A DNA stretch of 64,000 nt from Trematomus loennbergii. Taxonomy: Eukaryota; Chordata; Actinopteri; Perciformes; Nototheniidae. Location: NCBI GenBank assembly GCA_012861695.1, contig JAAOOA010000002.1, forward strand, positions 27,706,804 through 27,770,803, read 5' to 3'. Shown here piece after piece: positions 20,775 to 32,683 of this stretch (positions within the stretch are counted from its first letter, which is position 1; each line of letters opens with the position of its first letter). The position numbers were made by a program, and so were the translations under genes. The notes beneath the pieces were generated by a model. The model was not told where the DNA came from, did no database searches, and saw only the letters and a list, made by a program, of their open reading frames with translations.

Positions 20775-21550
20775 TTAAAGGTCCCATGACATGGCCATTT
20801 CTACTGATCATAATTCCATTGTTGAGGTCTACTAGAATAGATTTACATTGTTCAATGTTCCAAAATCACATTGGTTTCTCATACAGCATCTCTGTATAGT
20901 ATGTGTATTCACTCTCTGTCCTACACGCCTTGTTGGACCTCCCTATGAGCCCACTCTGTTCTGATGAGTCCACCACAATTACAGCGGAACATCAGTGATT
21001 ATGTGTTACAATGGCGTTTGTTAGCAACCAGAAAATGACACCAGTAATGACAAACAGATGAGAATGCTGCGTGGGGTCTGGATGCCGTGTTGCGGGGCTC
21101 GCTGCTCCGCCCTTTGAGGCTCGAGGAGCGGACAGTGTGAGCTGGATTACTGGTGTCGTTTCCTGGTTGCTGCGTGGGGTCTGCGAGACAGCGAGACACC
21201 GCGGAACTCAGCCTGAGCACACACACACTCACAGCCAGGCTGGAAATCCGGAGCCGCGGCTGAGAAAAGATAAGGCTGAGTGAGTGTGTGTGTGTGGACC
21301 AATCCGCGGAGCCGTGACGTCACTATGACCGTTACGTCACTATGACCAGGAAGAAAAAATTGAAAAAGAGAAAATCTCCAACGTGACGTTCTGGGGCAGC
21401 ATAGACAGGTCTTTTCTGTGTTAGAGTTTTACTCGCTACAGGGTGTACTTTGAGGGTTTGTGACTTTGCAGACCGTTTACATGCATAAAAAGCTACATAA
21501 CACACAAGGGGACGGGTAATAACCAGAAAAGCATGTCATGGGACCTTTAA
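20775..21550. mobile_element. TTAA-flanked Kolobok-like non-autonomous element, copy 1
   Basis: TTAA at both limits and a 15-bp inverted end AGGTCCCATGACATG. Related copies are at 28942-31313 and 58783-59397. Kolobok assignment rests on the TTAA target and on the THAP-like remnant in copy 2. Confidence 0.8.
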
Positions 21551-21648
21551 GGATTTACATTTCTGGAGGGCAAAAGGAAGTGTAAAAGGGGGATATGCAA
21601 ATAGTTAAGGACGAGGGGGTTTTATGGTTTAATGGTGGGGATGTGTAA

Positions 21649-24315
21649 GGCCCCGGCTCCAAGGGAACGCATACGGCAAAACGCATCGGAGTAACGCAAA
21701 TGCAACCGCAAAAAACCTTCCGCCCACACGCAATATACACCGGATTGTGTCAAGCTCCACGAGACGGCTCCGTTTACATCCAACCGCTGGAAAAGCTGCA
21801 GTACATATGCCGAACCTGTAAGTGGCGCTGTAACTTCCTCCACAAAAGCAGCAACTTCCTCCACAAAAGCAGCGAAGAAGAATGGTTGTCATGGCTGCAC
21901 TTCTGTTTATTCTCCGCGGTGGGGGCGGAGGGAACCGCGCAGAGTTTTTCGCCGGTCAATGTGTGTTAAAGTTTAAATCTTCATGCTTCCTCATGCAGCA
22001 GCTGATCCAGTAAGTAAACCCGACAGTAAAAATAAACATATTTATAACTAGTTTAGGTAGTTTGAGAGGTAATTAAAATAGCTAAGGGTGGTGATCTGAC
22101 TTGAAGTGTGTGTTTTGCTCCCGATGCTTCACAGCCGGAGGAGCTGCGTGTCTCCGTCCTGTCAGATTAGACTTCACTCGCGTTTATGTTCATATCGAGA
22201 TAAAGATAAATAATCTGAATTCAGTGTGCAGTGTACTTTTGCGGGGTGAGCAGCAGAGGTGGGGAGAGGCGGGGAGAGGCGGGGCTATGAAACGCATGAC
22301 CGTATAGGCGACCCCACGGCCCCGTTGGACCCCCAGAGCGCTCCGTTCCCAGATCTATCCACCTTTGGATCCGTTGTCGTTTGCGGGGTCTGTTTCTACG
22401 TTTCTGTTACGGCGTCGTCGAGCTTAAAGGGCTATACGCATGAGAAATATGCAGATTCAACCCGTTTTCGTCCTCGTGGAGCCTACGCCTAAGGCCTAGA
22501 TGATGCCTAAGGGAATTTAAGGGTGGGACCAGTTGGCTATTCTCTACTATATAGTGTAAGGCCCCGGCTCCACGAGGACAAATACGGCAAAACGCATCGG
22601 AGTAACGCAAACGCAACCGCAAAAAACCTTCCGACCACACGCAATATACACCGGATTGTGTCAAGCTCCACGAGACGGCTCCGTTTACATCCAACCGCTG
22701 GAAAAGCTGCAGTACATATGCCGAACCTGTACGTGGCGCTGTAACTTCCTCCACAAAAGCAGCAACTTCCTCCACAAAAGCAGCGAAGAAGAATGGTTGT
22801 CATGGCTGCACTTCTGTTTATTCTCCGCGGTGGGGGCGGAGGGAACCGCGCAGAGTTTTTCGCCGGTCAATGTGTGTTAAAGTTTAAATCTTCATGCTTC
22901 CTCATGCAGCAGCTGATCCAGTAAGTAAACCCGACAGTAAAAATAAACATATTTATAACTAGTTTAGGTAGTTTGAGAGGTAATTAAAATAGCTTAGGGT
23001 GGTGATCTGACTTGAAGTGTGTGTTTTGCTCCCGCTGCTTCACAGCCGGAGGAGCTGCGTGTCTCCGTCCTGTCAGATTAGACTTCACTCGCGTTTATGT
23101 TCATATCGAGATAAAGATAAATAATCTGAATTCAGTGTGCAGTGTACTTTTGCGGGGTGGCAGCAGAGGTGGGGAGAGGCGGGGAGAGGCGGGGCTATGA
23201 AACGCATGACCGTATAGGCGACCCCACGGCCCCGTTGGACCCCCCAGAGCGCTCCGTTCCCAGATCTATCCACCTTTGGATCCGTTGTCGTTTGCGGGTC
23301 TGTTTCTACGTTTCTGTTACGGCGTCGTCGAGCTTAAAGGGCTATACGCATGAGAAATATGCAGATTCAACCCGTTTTTCGTCATCGTGGAGCCTACGCC
23401 TAAGGCCTAGATGATGCCTAAGGGAATTTAAGGGTGGGACCAGTTGGCTATTCTCTACTATATAGTGTAAGGCCCCGGCTCCACGAGGACAAATACGGCA
23501 AAACGCATCGGAGTAACGCAAACGCAACCGCAAAAAACCTTCCGACCACACGCAATATACACCGGATTGTGTCAAGCTCCACGAGACGGCTCCGTTTACA
23601 TCCAACCGCTGGAAAAGCTGCAGTACATATGCCGAACCTGTACGTGGCGCTGTAACTTCCTCCACAAAAGCAGCAACTTCCTCCACAAAAGCAGCGAAGA
23701 AGAATGGTTGTCATGGCTGCACTTCTGTTTATTCTCCGCGGTGGGGGCGGAGGAACCGCGCAGAGTTTTTCGCCGGTCAATGTGTGTTAAAGTTTAAATC
23801 TTCATGCTTCCTCATGCAGCAGCTGATCCAGTAAGTAAACCCGACAGTAAAAATAAACATATTTTAACTAGTTTAGGTAGTTTGAGAGGTAATTAAAATA
23901 GCTTAGGGTGGTGATCTGACTTGAAGTGTGTGTTTTGCTCCCGCTGCTTCACAGCCGGAGGAGCTGCGTGTCTCCGTCCTGTCAGATTAGACTTCACTCG
24001 CGTTTATGTTCATATCGAGATAAAGATAAATAATCTGAATTCAGTGTGCAGTGTACTTTTGCGGGGGTGAGCAGCAGAGGTGGGGAGAGGCGGGGAGAGG
24101 CGGGGCTATGAAACGCATGACCGTATAGGCGACCCCACGGCCCCGTTGGACCCCCCAGAGCGCTCCGTTCCCAATCTATCCACCTTTGGACCCGTTGTCG
24201 TTTGCAGGGTCTGTTTCTACGTTTCTGTTACGGCGTCGTCGAGCTTAAAGGGCTATACGCATGAGAAATATGCGGATTCAACCCGTTTTCGTCCTCATGG
24301 AGCCTACGCCTAACT
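21649..24315. mobile_element. Tandem triplet of a 911-bp TIR element
   Basis: Three copies starting at about 21649, 22559 and 23470. Inverted ends are GGCCCCGGCTCCACGAGG (copies 2 and 3) and, from the right, GGCGTAGGCTCCACGAGG. TAA sits outside each end, as in PIF/Harbinger insertions. The copies appear to be over 97% alike. Copies 1-2 and 2-3 are separated by the same spacer of about 65 bp (TAGATGATGCCTAAGGG and onward). Short ORFs inside are repeated copies of each other and match no known protein. Confidence 0.85.
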
Positions 24316-24319
24316 GTAA

Positions 24320-27300
24320 GCTGTGTTATGTAGAACTTCTCTATCCTCTGAGGATGAAGTAGCTCTGTTCCTACATTTGGGATCGATTTCACTTATTGAC
24401 TTTCTTTATTACTTTAAATATAACAAAAGACAAAGTTTCTCTTTTTCTCACAATTTCGTCCACACTTGGTTAACCTCACACTTTCTGCATCCATTCATTG
24501 TGCATGTGTGCTAATGTGTCCACTGTCACTCTTCCTCCAATTAACCATCCACAAAACTGTTTGTAAACTCATGAAGAACTATTTCTGGCTCAGGTCTCAG
24601 CAGATCTTCCACCAGCCTTTTCAGCCTCACTAGACTTTATATTCTCACTGCAGTGTAAAGAAAAGCGCCAGTAAATCCCTGACAGTGTGGGGCTCCTCTG
24701 ACTGTGTCCCCTCACCTCAGACAGGTTCACTGCCATCAGCATGAGCCATGTGCTACCTGAGAGCTCACTTAATGTCATGGTAACAAAAGAAGTATGTGCT
24801 CCTAATGAGCTGTGACAAGCTCAGTGGAAGAGGTGCTGACAGTAATGACAACAGGAAGATTTCTAACCATGTCACCATCACTGGACATTGTGACACAAGC
24901 TTCCTGGATAGTGATACCCCTGGTTATAATAATACTGTATATAATACAGGTCGGGGTGTGATTCCAAAACATACTTCTCTTAATGCCCTTAATTATACAT
25001 GAATACAACTCTGACACAATTGGACAAAAAACATTCTCAAAGTTGATTAAGGCAATATATTTGAAAAGGGATTAACAGAACTCTCTTAAAACATGTATCA
25101 TTTTCCTTATAAGTGAAACGTACACCATATGATATGTTGCTGTTGAATGAATCCTCTCTTTCTATCCTTGTCCTTAGCATCTCAAACAGGTACAGTGTAA
25201 CATCATAGGTTGCAGCAGTGGCTGTTAATTCTGCTGATTGGTAATGAGTATAGGTGAAGTAAAGGAAACATCTATTCTCTTGTATTTGGGGTGATGCCAG
25301 CCCAGAGGAAGTGTTATGTGCTGGACCAGATGAATTCTTTATAAGTGCTTCCCTAAGAGCAGTTTAATCAACTGGCAGTTAAATTCCTGCTGACCAAACC
25401 TCTACATGCACCAAAAGAGCAGGGCAGGAGTCAGGGGTTTGCTGAATTACATCCATGGATGAAGTTGAGCTGACACAAACGTACATAGCATGAGTCTTGT
25501 AAGTTGTATCATTATCGCTCAGCATGTGAACACCATACAATGGGAAACTTCAATTCTTACTAATGGCCACTTCACACGTTTTCTAAGTAAAATAAGTCAG
25601 ATTGAGTGGAAATCTATTAGAAAATGACCCTACTTCTCACTGAGTTATTACCTCAGTAAACATGTTTTAATTAATTTATCGTTTTAATCGCTTGTCTCTT
25701 CAAGTCTAAATTATGATTCCATTAGACTAAAATAGATGAATAAAGCGGAGTATGCTGTAGGGCGTCATTAACCCATCATTGTTCAGCATCCTGGTAACAA
25801 AAGACACTAAGATGTTAGCTTTTAATTTCTTCACACTTAGTAAAGTTTAAAGCATAATTTTTGCTAAAATCAGCTTCTCAATTACTATAAGAACTAACGT
25901 AAATTACAAATACCGTTTTCAACCTAAAGTAGCTAGAAAGCTAATGCTTACGTAAGCTAACTTTGCGACCTTGCTCTATAGCTCCTACCTCTTTCCAAAA
26001 CATGGGTGACGTCACAATGACTGTCCTCTTTTGTAGACATTCTGATCCTATCATTTTGTCAAGGCAGCAAGCATATTTGAGCGCAATGCAAAAAAAGAAA
26101 ATCAGTGAATAATGTCCTAGATTTATAAATAGCCAAAAGCAAGAAACAGAAACAATTTAGTCAAACAAACTGAAACAGAGAAATCTAGAGGGGCTGGCAC
26201 CTCAATTATTTAAAACCTCAATTTAAATTCACCCTGAAAAGCTGGTGCACCTGAACATTGACAAATACTTGGTACTCAATAGAGCCAAACAGTCTCTGTA
26301 AGCTCAAACAGATCAAAGATGAAAAACACTCTTGCCAGTGTGAAGACACACAAAGCACTAAGGATGATGATGAGTGATTGTTTTTAGCAAAAAATGATGT
26401 TCTGTTTTCAAGCAACAGTCGAATAGGACACACACTCAAACACACGCAGAGAACAATATTAAATTGATTTCCCTGTTAACATGATTCCTGTGTGATTATA
26501 GCAACAACACTGAAGCAGCTCCTTAGGCCAGAAAGCACCATAGAGAAATCCAGCCCAGAGTGAGCGTATGTCGTAAGAGATTTGGCATATTCCAACACTT
26601 TTGATTTAATCTGATCACATTACAGAACAAACTATTAAGAGCCCAGAAGCTCTCTTCACAAGCCCCATCATTAGACGGCTGCCCCTTAGCGCTCTAACGC
26701 TCTCACTGAGCTGTGTAATCGGGCTCTGACACAGTTGGCATGCAGCATTATTTCTACCCAGAGAATCACAAGATAGATTCATGACGTCGGAAAAGCTGCA
26801 AACTGTTGAACAGAAGAAAAGATAGATGCCTAATCACCGCACCGCTGTGGCTCCTAACAGCCAGGTTTCATATTAGACACAGCCCCAATTAGATCCTAAC
26901 TGTCCCAGGTGACGGCTCCCATAGCAACAAGGCTGGGATGTCTGCGGTTTCACAGCAATCTCTCACACCACAGTCATGTTAGCATCTTGCAATATAGTTC
27001 TATAAACCTTAACTTACTGTGAGCTAAAGTTTCATAAAACTATCTGTCAGCCTCTAGCAGGCCCACAACCACACTGACAATATATAATAATATTGTGAAA
27101 CAAATTAGTTTGATTCTTAGTATATAAAAGGCTATTATTTAGTAGACACACACAAACACTAACATGGAAAAGTTAGAATACTGAGCACAATATTTGCAAG
27201 AACTTTTTTTACACTTAACCGTCAATTAATATAATTGACACTAACAAAAATCACATTGAAGAAGATGAAGATGAACCTTTATAAATCCCCCTAGGATTAA

Positions 27301-28560
27301 TGAAGAATTAATGAGAATGTCTACGCTTGCATTTGACTTGTGTTGTACACAGAATTAGTACAACTATAGTATATGAAGTGTAAAACCAGGGTATTACATC
27401 ACACTCCTAGAAAATGAAAGCTATTTACTGCAGTCTGTTTGTATCTCTAGCCTTTAGTTTACATTAGCAATATGACAATAATGACATATAGGATATGTCA
27501 TACATGAACTGGCATTAGTGGTCTGAAATAAAACCCTCTGTAGTTTCAGTTTCTGCTATGTGGCAAATTAAAGAACTCACTAGAGACCTTTTTCTACAAC
27601 AGAACCTTTTGCCTCGTCAGAAGAAAAACACAGGCGAAATAAATTTGCTTACGATGTCTTAGTAACACCAGAAGTCCCAATGAGCCTGGAACTAGATTGA
27701 AAGCAGTTGTTTACAAGAGCAATTACACAAGCACTTTTCATGCTATGACATCCAAAAATGTCTGCTGTGAAAAAGCTCTATATGCTATGTTACACTCCCA
27801 CATTGCAATCAGTGAAACTGTAATCAAGACAATTTGAAACAGCTGGTAAGAAAGAAAAGCTGTAGCTGCCTTTCGAGAAACATACTGTATCAGTTATCCA
27901 CACTGAAAGGGACTACTTTACCAAAAACAATTAACAATTTGCACTGGTGCAGCCTACACAAGTGTTACATTAATTTAATTATTGTTTGCACTGCAGTGCA
28001 CCAGTAACTGTTTTCTCATGTGTTTTTGTATAATTAAACGACTACAATCTGACTTCATGCTAAAAATGCATCATTGAGTTTACAGTAGGCCTATTACTGT
28101 TTACAGTCATTGTACAGTCTGTAATGGATGATAAAACAAAGGATTTGTGTTAAAATGCTTGTACTTTGACATCTTTAGCTAGCAAACAAGGCAAGTTTGA
28201 AAGGCAAAATTAGCCTAAACTAGCTGACACTTAACTAAACAACCAATTTCACAAAGATTCCCCTAGCTAGGACACAACTAACACACACAAAGCAGCAATA
28301 GTACTACTTTGAGTGCAATCTAATCTTTTTAGCTCTGTTTGCTTTTACAGCAATTCCTTAGAAAACATATATTGGTATTAATGCTTGCATGTTTCCAAGC
28401 TAACTGCTAACTTTCTCTGTTTACCTGTCTTGTAGTTTAGTTGGTTTATATCATAGCATATTTTTTAAATACTCTCCAAGGGGAATATTGTGGTTTATTT
28501 TTAAATGAATGTCCCCCTAGACTCCAACCTTTAATCCTTTTAACCCACAATAATCGCATT
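24320..28560. other. Intergenic, no gene recognised
   Basis: AT-rich unique-looking sequence with no convincing coding region on either strand. 26640-26960 is more balanced in composition and contains CCCATAGCAACAAGG; it might be a conserved regulatory element. Confidence 0.5.
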
Positions 28561-28607
28561 TCGTATTCACACTTTGTCACATCAACCCCACGGGTGTAAA
28601 CAAACCT

Positions 28608-28830
28608 TACCTGTGTGGTCTTCTGTCACTACAGGAATAACTTCCCACATTACAGGTGTCCATACCGGAAGGCGACGCTGCTCCGGTGTTGTCCGGTGGC
28701 ACCTCCAGCCTGAACTGAGGGAAAAAGCCCCAAAGGCCATGTCGCCTGTACCGGTTTGCGCACTTTTAATAATGTCAAAACTTGCTATCTGGAAGTTCTC
28801 TGAGCGGGGACACGACTTACTGGAGGTCAA
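28608..28830 (-). other. Possible orphan exon with strong donor
   Basis: On the minus strand an ATG at 28830 opens 74 codons that run into ACACAG|GTAAGGTTTG, a near-consensus splice donor. Base composition is richer in GC than the surroundings. I do not recognise the product (MTSSKSCPRSENFQIASF and onward) and see no partner exon. It could be a first exon of an unknown transcript or chance. Confidence 0.2.
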
Positions 28831-28941
28831 ACTGTTATATACTGCAAGAGGAGCGTGTTTGTATCTGCTATTTGAAATGCTAGGTGTTCAAAGTGAGGTC
28901 TGGGGACCTGCTGGTGTCCTCGCGAGGCTTCCAGCTGAGTG

Positions 28942-31313
28942 TTAAAGGGCCCATGTCATGGCCATTTCCACTGATCATAATTACATTGTTGAGGTATACT
29001 AAAATAGATTTATACTGTGCAATTTTCCAAACTCACATTGGTTTCGCATACAGCATCTCTGTCAAGCATGTGTATTCAGCAGTATTCACTCTCTCCACTA
29101 AACGACTCGTTGGAGCTCTTGCCCCCCCCTCCCTGTGAGCCTAGTGTGCTCCGATTGGTCAGCTCGGCCACTCTGTTCTGATTAGTCAACCACCAGAGAG
29201 GCTCCGCCCGCTTTTTTCGGGGAACATCAGTGTATAATGGCGTCGGTACAGCGTATATTTTATACGCTAACTAACCGAACTGAACCTACAACTGTTGTTA
29301 TAGAAGAGTGTGACGGCCCCAGGGCCTTTGTGCAGGTGTGTTGCAGGTCTTACGGTGGGGTGGAGCTGAAGAGGCTAATCAGCGCGATCACGGACACCTC
29401 CGTAGCCGAGGTGCTATTAAGCCCAGCGGCCCGCGGCTCGGCGATTCTCTCCCCTCGACCACCTATCTCTGCATTTACCACAATAAATGTGCCGTGGTTT
29501 TGTAAACTCGTGTATGTCTCCTTGTCTTTCCGTTGTGGCCTACGAGCCGGTCATAACAAAGAGTAAGTTATTTTTACCTGTAATAAACTACTACTGTTTG
29601 ATGAGAAATCAAATCATGGTTTGCTATATATGAATGATATGTTATAGGAGCAAATAATTCAGGGAAGAAAGGATAGGCCTACTAAGTATTTCCATTAAAC
29701 TTTATTTTTAGAAATGTACAAAATGAACATAAATATACATATATACACACGGTATATCATCCATTCCTCCCCGCATCTTGCCTGGGCGCAGCCGGTGCCT
29801 TTTAGGCCTCAGTAGTAGTAGTCCCGTCCCCGTCATGTATTGTCCGCCAGGATCTGGCTGGACGAAATCAAATGCAAATCACAAAATATTAGAGAAACTT
29901 AGTTGTTTTAGATTCGTTAGTAGTAGTTGTGGTAGGAGTGTGGATCTATCTAATGAACAGCTTGCCAGCTAATATGCTAACCTAGCTTTGTTTACTTGGT
30001 AGCTAACACGATATGAACGTAGCTCGGAGGAACGGCAACTATAATGTAGTGTAATAAAACTACTATGAACAAAAGCTAGTGGTTCATATTAGGCTAGCAA
30101 TAACGTGTTTATAATTGCAATCTTATACGGGTATTCTGCTACGTTCGGTCATACATTGTAACTTGCATGAATACATTGTTTTGCGCTAGCATACAGCTAG
30201 CCTCGTTAGCTATACATGCAGTATGTACATGTACTGTCACAATGTACGGTAAATCACCCGGAGTATACTGTATGAGTATTCCGTGTGTGTGACTGCAGAC
30301 ATTCTCCTGCCATGACAAACATGTAAGGCCATCTGCTGACATTGTAGTTGATATATTTAAACGCTAGCAACGTAGCATAACAAAAATGTTTTTCCGACCA
30401 AACCTAGGTCTAGCTCCGTGGTTAGATCGGTAGCATACACGCTACGCCAGCTATAATGTAATTACGTTTCGCGACTGACCGCACGGCAAATCACCCGGAG
30501 TATACTGTCAATAGGTATTTTGTGTGTGAATGCAGACATTCTCCTGCTATGAGATACATGTATGCAAGGCCATCTGCTGATATTAGAGTTGATATATGGA
30601 AACGCTAGCAACTTAGTTAGCACAGTTAGCACTGTGTCAATGGCTTAGCAGTCCAACACAGTTTACACATTTAAACAGTCTTGTTTGATAAATACACAAA
30701 TAACAATGCAAACTTACAGGTTGTGTACCCGAATCTTCCCCTGCTCCAAACGGTCCAAACAAGCTGTGCAATGCTGTGCATATCCGGCCTCAAACTGGGC
30801 AATGTTTTGGAAGCTTTCGTCTGTGAAATGCCGGTTCTTCGAACCTCTGAAGGAACAGTGTTAAAAAGAATTTCAACCACTGACTTCGTCGTGGTTCTTC
30901 CGTCGGTAGGACAAACAGCTCAGATTTCTCCTCACATTTCAGGAAACAGGTCCTTGGCAGTGGCATGACTGGATCGATTGTGAACTGAACCAGAGCTTCC
31001 AACAGTAAATGTTAGGCTGGCAGAGGGTGCGGCCAGCGCCGCTGGGTGTGGCCATAGCTCTTCGGGATTGGTCCATTTCGTTCCGGGTACCGCATGACAT
31101 CAGGCCGTACCCGGAACTAAATGGAAGACTCAAATGGGCAGTGACGTATCTCCAACGAGGCGTTTTGGGGAGGTATTTTCTGTGTTAGAGTTTTACTCGC
31201 TACAGGGTGTACTTTGAGGGTTTTGACTCTGCACACCGTTTACATGCATAAAAACCTTCATAACACACAAGGGGACGGGTAATAACCGGAAAAGCATGAC
31301 ATGGGAGCTTTAA
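28942..31313. mobile_element. TTAA-flanked Kolobok-like element, longest copy (2.4 kb)
   Basis: TTAA at both limits; ends AGGGCCCATGTCATGG and, from the right, AGCTCCCATGTCATGC, with subterminal sequence like copies 1 and 3. It differs by a long interior that includes a plus-strand ORF (29237-29566, unrecognised) and a THAP-like remnant on the minus strand. Two near-repeats at about 30240 and 30485 share AAATCACCCGGAGTATACTG. Confidence 0.75.
30720..31002 (-). pseudogene. THAP-like zinc-finger remnant
   Basis: One frame gives RTCFLKCEEKSELFVLPTEE and RRSQWLKFF (Cys-x3-Cys, then Trp). After a shift near 30850 another frame gives CSFRGSKNRHFTDESFQN and AQFEAGYA. Together they keep the order C-C-W-C-H and the HFTDESF...AQFEAGYA pattern typical of THAP domains. 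Kolobok transposases carry THAP domains, which fits the TTAA flanks. No catalytic part is seen. Confidence 0.5.
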
Positions 31314-31734
31314 TATTATTTCACTCACTTTGTGCCTCACGAGCTACACGAATAATGTTTATGAACGTCGTCCTCTTTGTCTATCAGAAAAATGGGATGC
31401 ACACATACAATACCTTAAAATAAAGAGCATTTGAACACAGTTTACCTCCTATTTAAAAACTGACTGACTTATTTATAAGGTCAATTTAAAGCACATAAAA
31501 CACTTGACTACTCAAGATTGCAAAGTACAGATTAAGACCGTCTAAAGGTGTGTTCTTTGCCTGAATATAGTTATACTTATTCTGCTTAAACTTCTTAAGC
31601 ACCAGCAGCACAGTTTTAAATGTCCCATATGTCAGACAAGACATTTAAATGCTCATTCAATGATAAGTCCTCATGTGTCAAAATTGTGTTTTCCTTAAGA
31701 ACATGCACTTTGAAAATAAATTATTAGGAAAATC

Positions 31735-32675
31735 GGTACCACTTTACAATAAGACTACCCTTTATTAATCATTAAGAACCATTTATAAACCAGTTCTAAC
31801 ATAGTTTTCATACATCAACACAGGCTCACTATTTGGCAAGATGACTAAGCCTCATATTGGCTACTTAGCGAGAATCTAACCTAAACCTTTTTTTCGTGTC
31901 ACACAGAACGATTTTAAATGCAATGTATTTCTATTGGTAGTATGTTTCGTGCCTGCAACACGTCTTTTTGTCCGGTCGGGTCTTGGAAGACCAGAAGCTG
32001 TGTGGTTCATAAAAACATGTAATATTTACCCTAAGCCTAACCCTATCCCTTTTATTTTAAATTGTATAATGTCTGAGTTTTTTTGCCGTCAGTGAGGAAA
32101 AGAAATGGGGCTCAGAGCCTCAGAATACTGAAATCTGTATTTTATGTCATCTTTTTTTCCTTCTAATTTGTTATTATTTGGTGCAGGCACGAAACATACT
32201 ACCAATATAAATACATTGCTTCTAAAATCGTTCTGTGTCAGAATACTTAAATCTGTATTTTTTTTAATGTCTTTTTCCTTCTAATTTGTTATTATTTACA
32301 TTGCTTTTAAAATCGTTCTGTGTGACACGAAAAAAATGGCGAAATCGTGTTGGTGAACACGAATCAATAGATTAATTTCGTGACTATAACACGAAATGCC
32401 GTGAGACTGTGTTGGATACCAAGGATGCTGGCTGATGAAGAAGATGAAGTAAGCTAAGTAGCCAATATAATAAGGCTTCCTTAGCGGTACCTTTATATAC
32501 AGTCTATGAGCGGTACAGATAAATGTGGGCTCACTATTTGGCAAGCAACCGGTCACAGTGTCTCTGTTTATCTCATGTTTTATAAAAGCTTATTAATGAT
32601 TTATAAAGTGTTCACAACCTAATTAATAAATGAATTACAAACTATTCTTTACTAGTCTTATTGTAAAGTGGTACC
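31735..32675. mobile_element. hAT-like element with 8-bp TSD and nested foldback
   Basis: Inverted ends GGTACCACTTTACAATAAGA on both sides and an exact direct repeat GGAAAATC at 31727-31734 and 32676-32683. The interior (31841-32527) is a second palindromic insertion: ATTGGTAGTATGTTTCGTGC near 31934 recurs inverted near 32185. Confidence 0.85.
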
Positions 32676-32683
32676 GGAAAATC

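Noticed and set aside
21629..23797. Repeated ORFs of 60-120 codons in the 911-bp repeats, considered as a gene family
   Set aside because: They recur only because the DNA is repeated, lie on both strands in several frames, and look like no known protein.
21649..24315. CRISPR-like array, because of regular repeats
   Set aside because: Units are 911 bp with inverted ends and the context is a vertebrate genome; this is a tandem transposon array.
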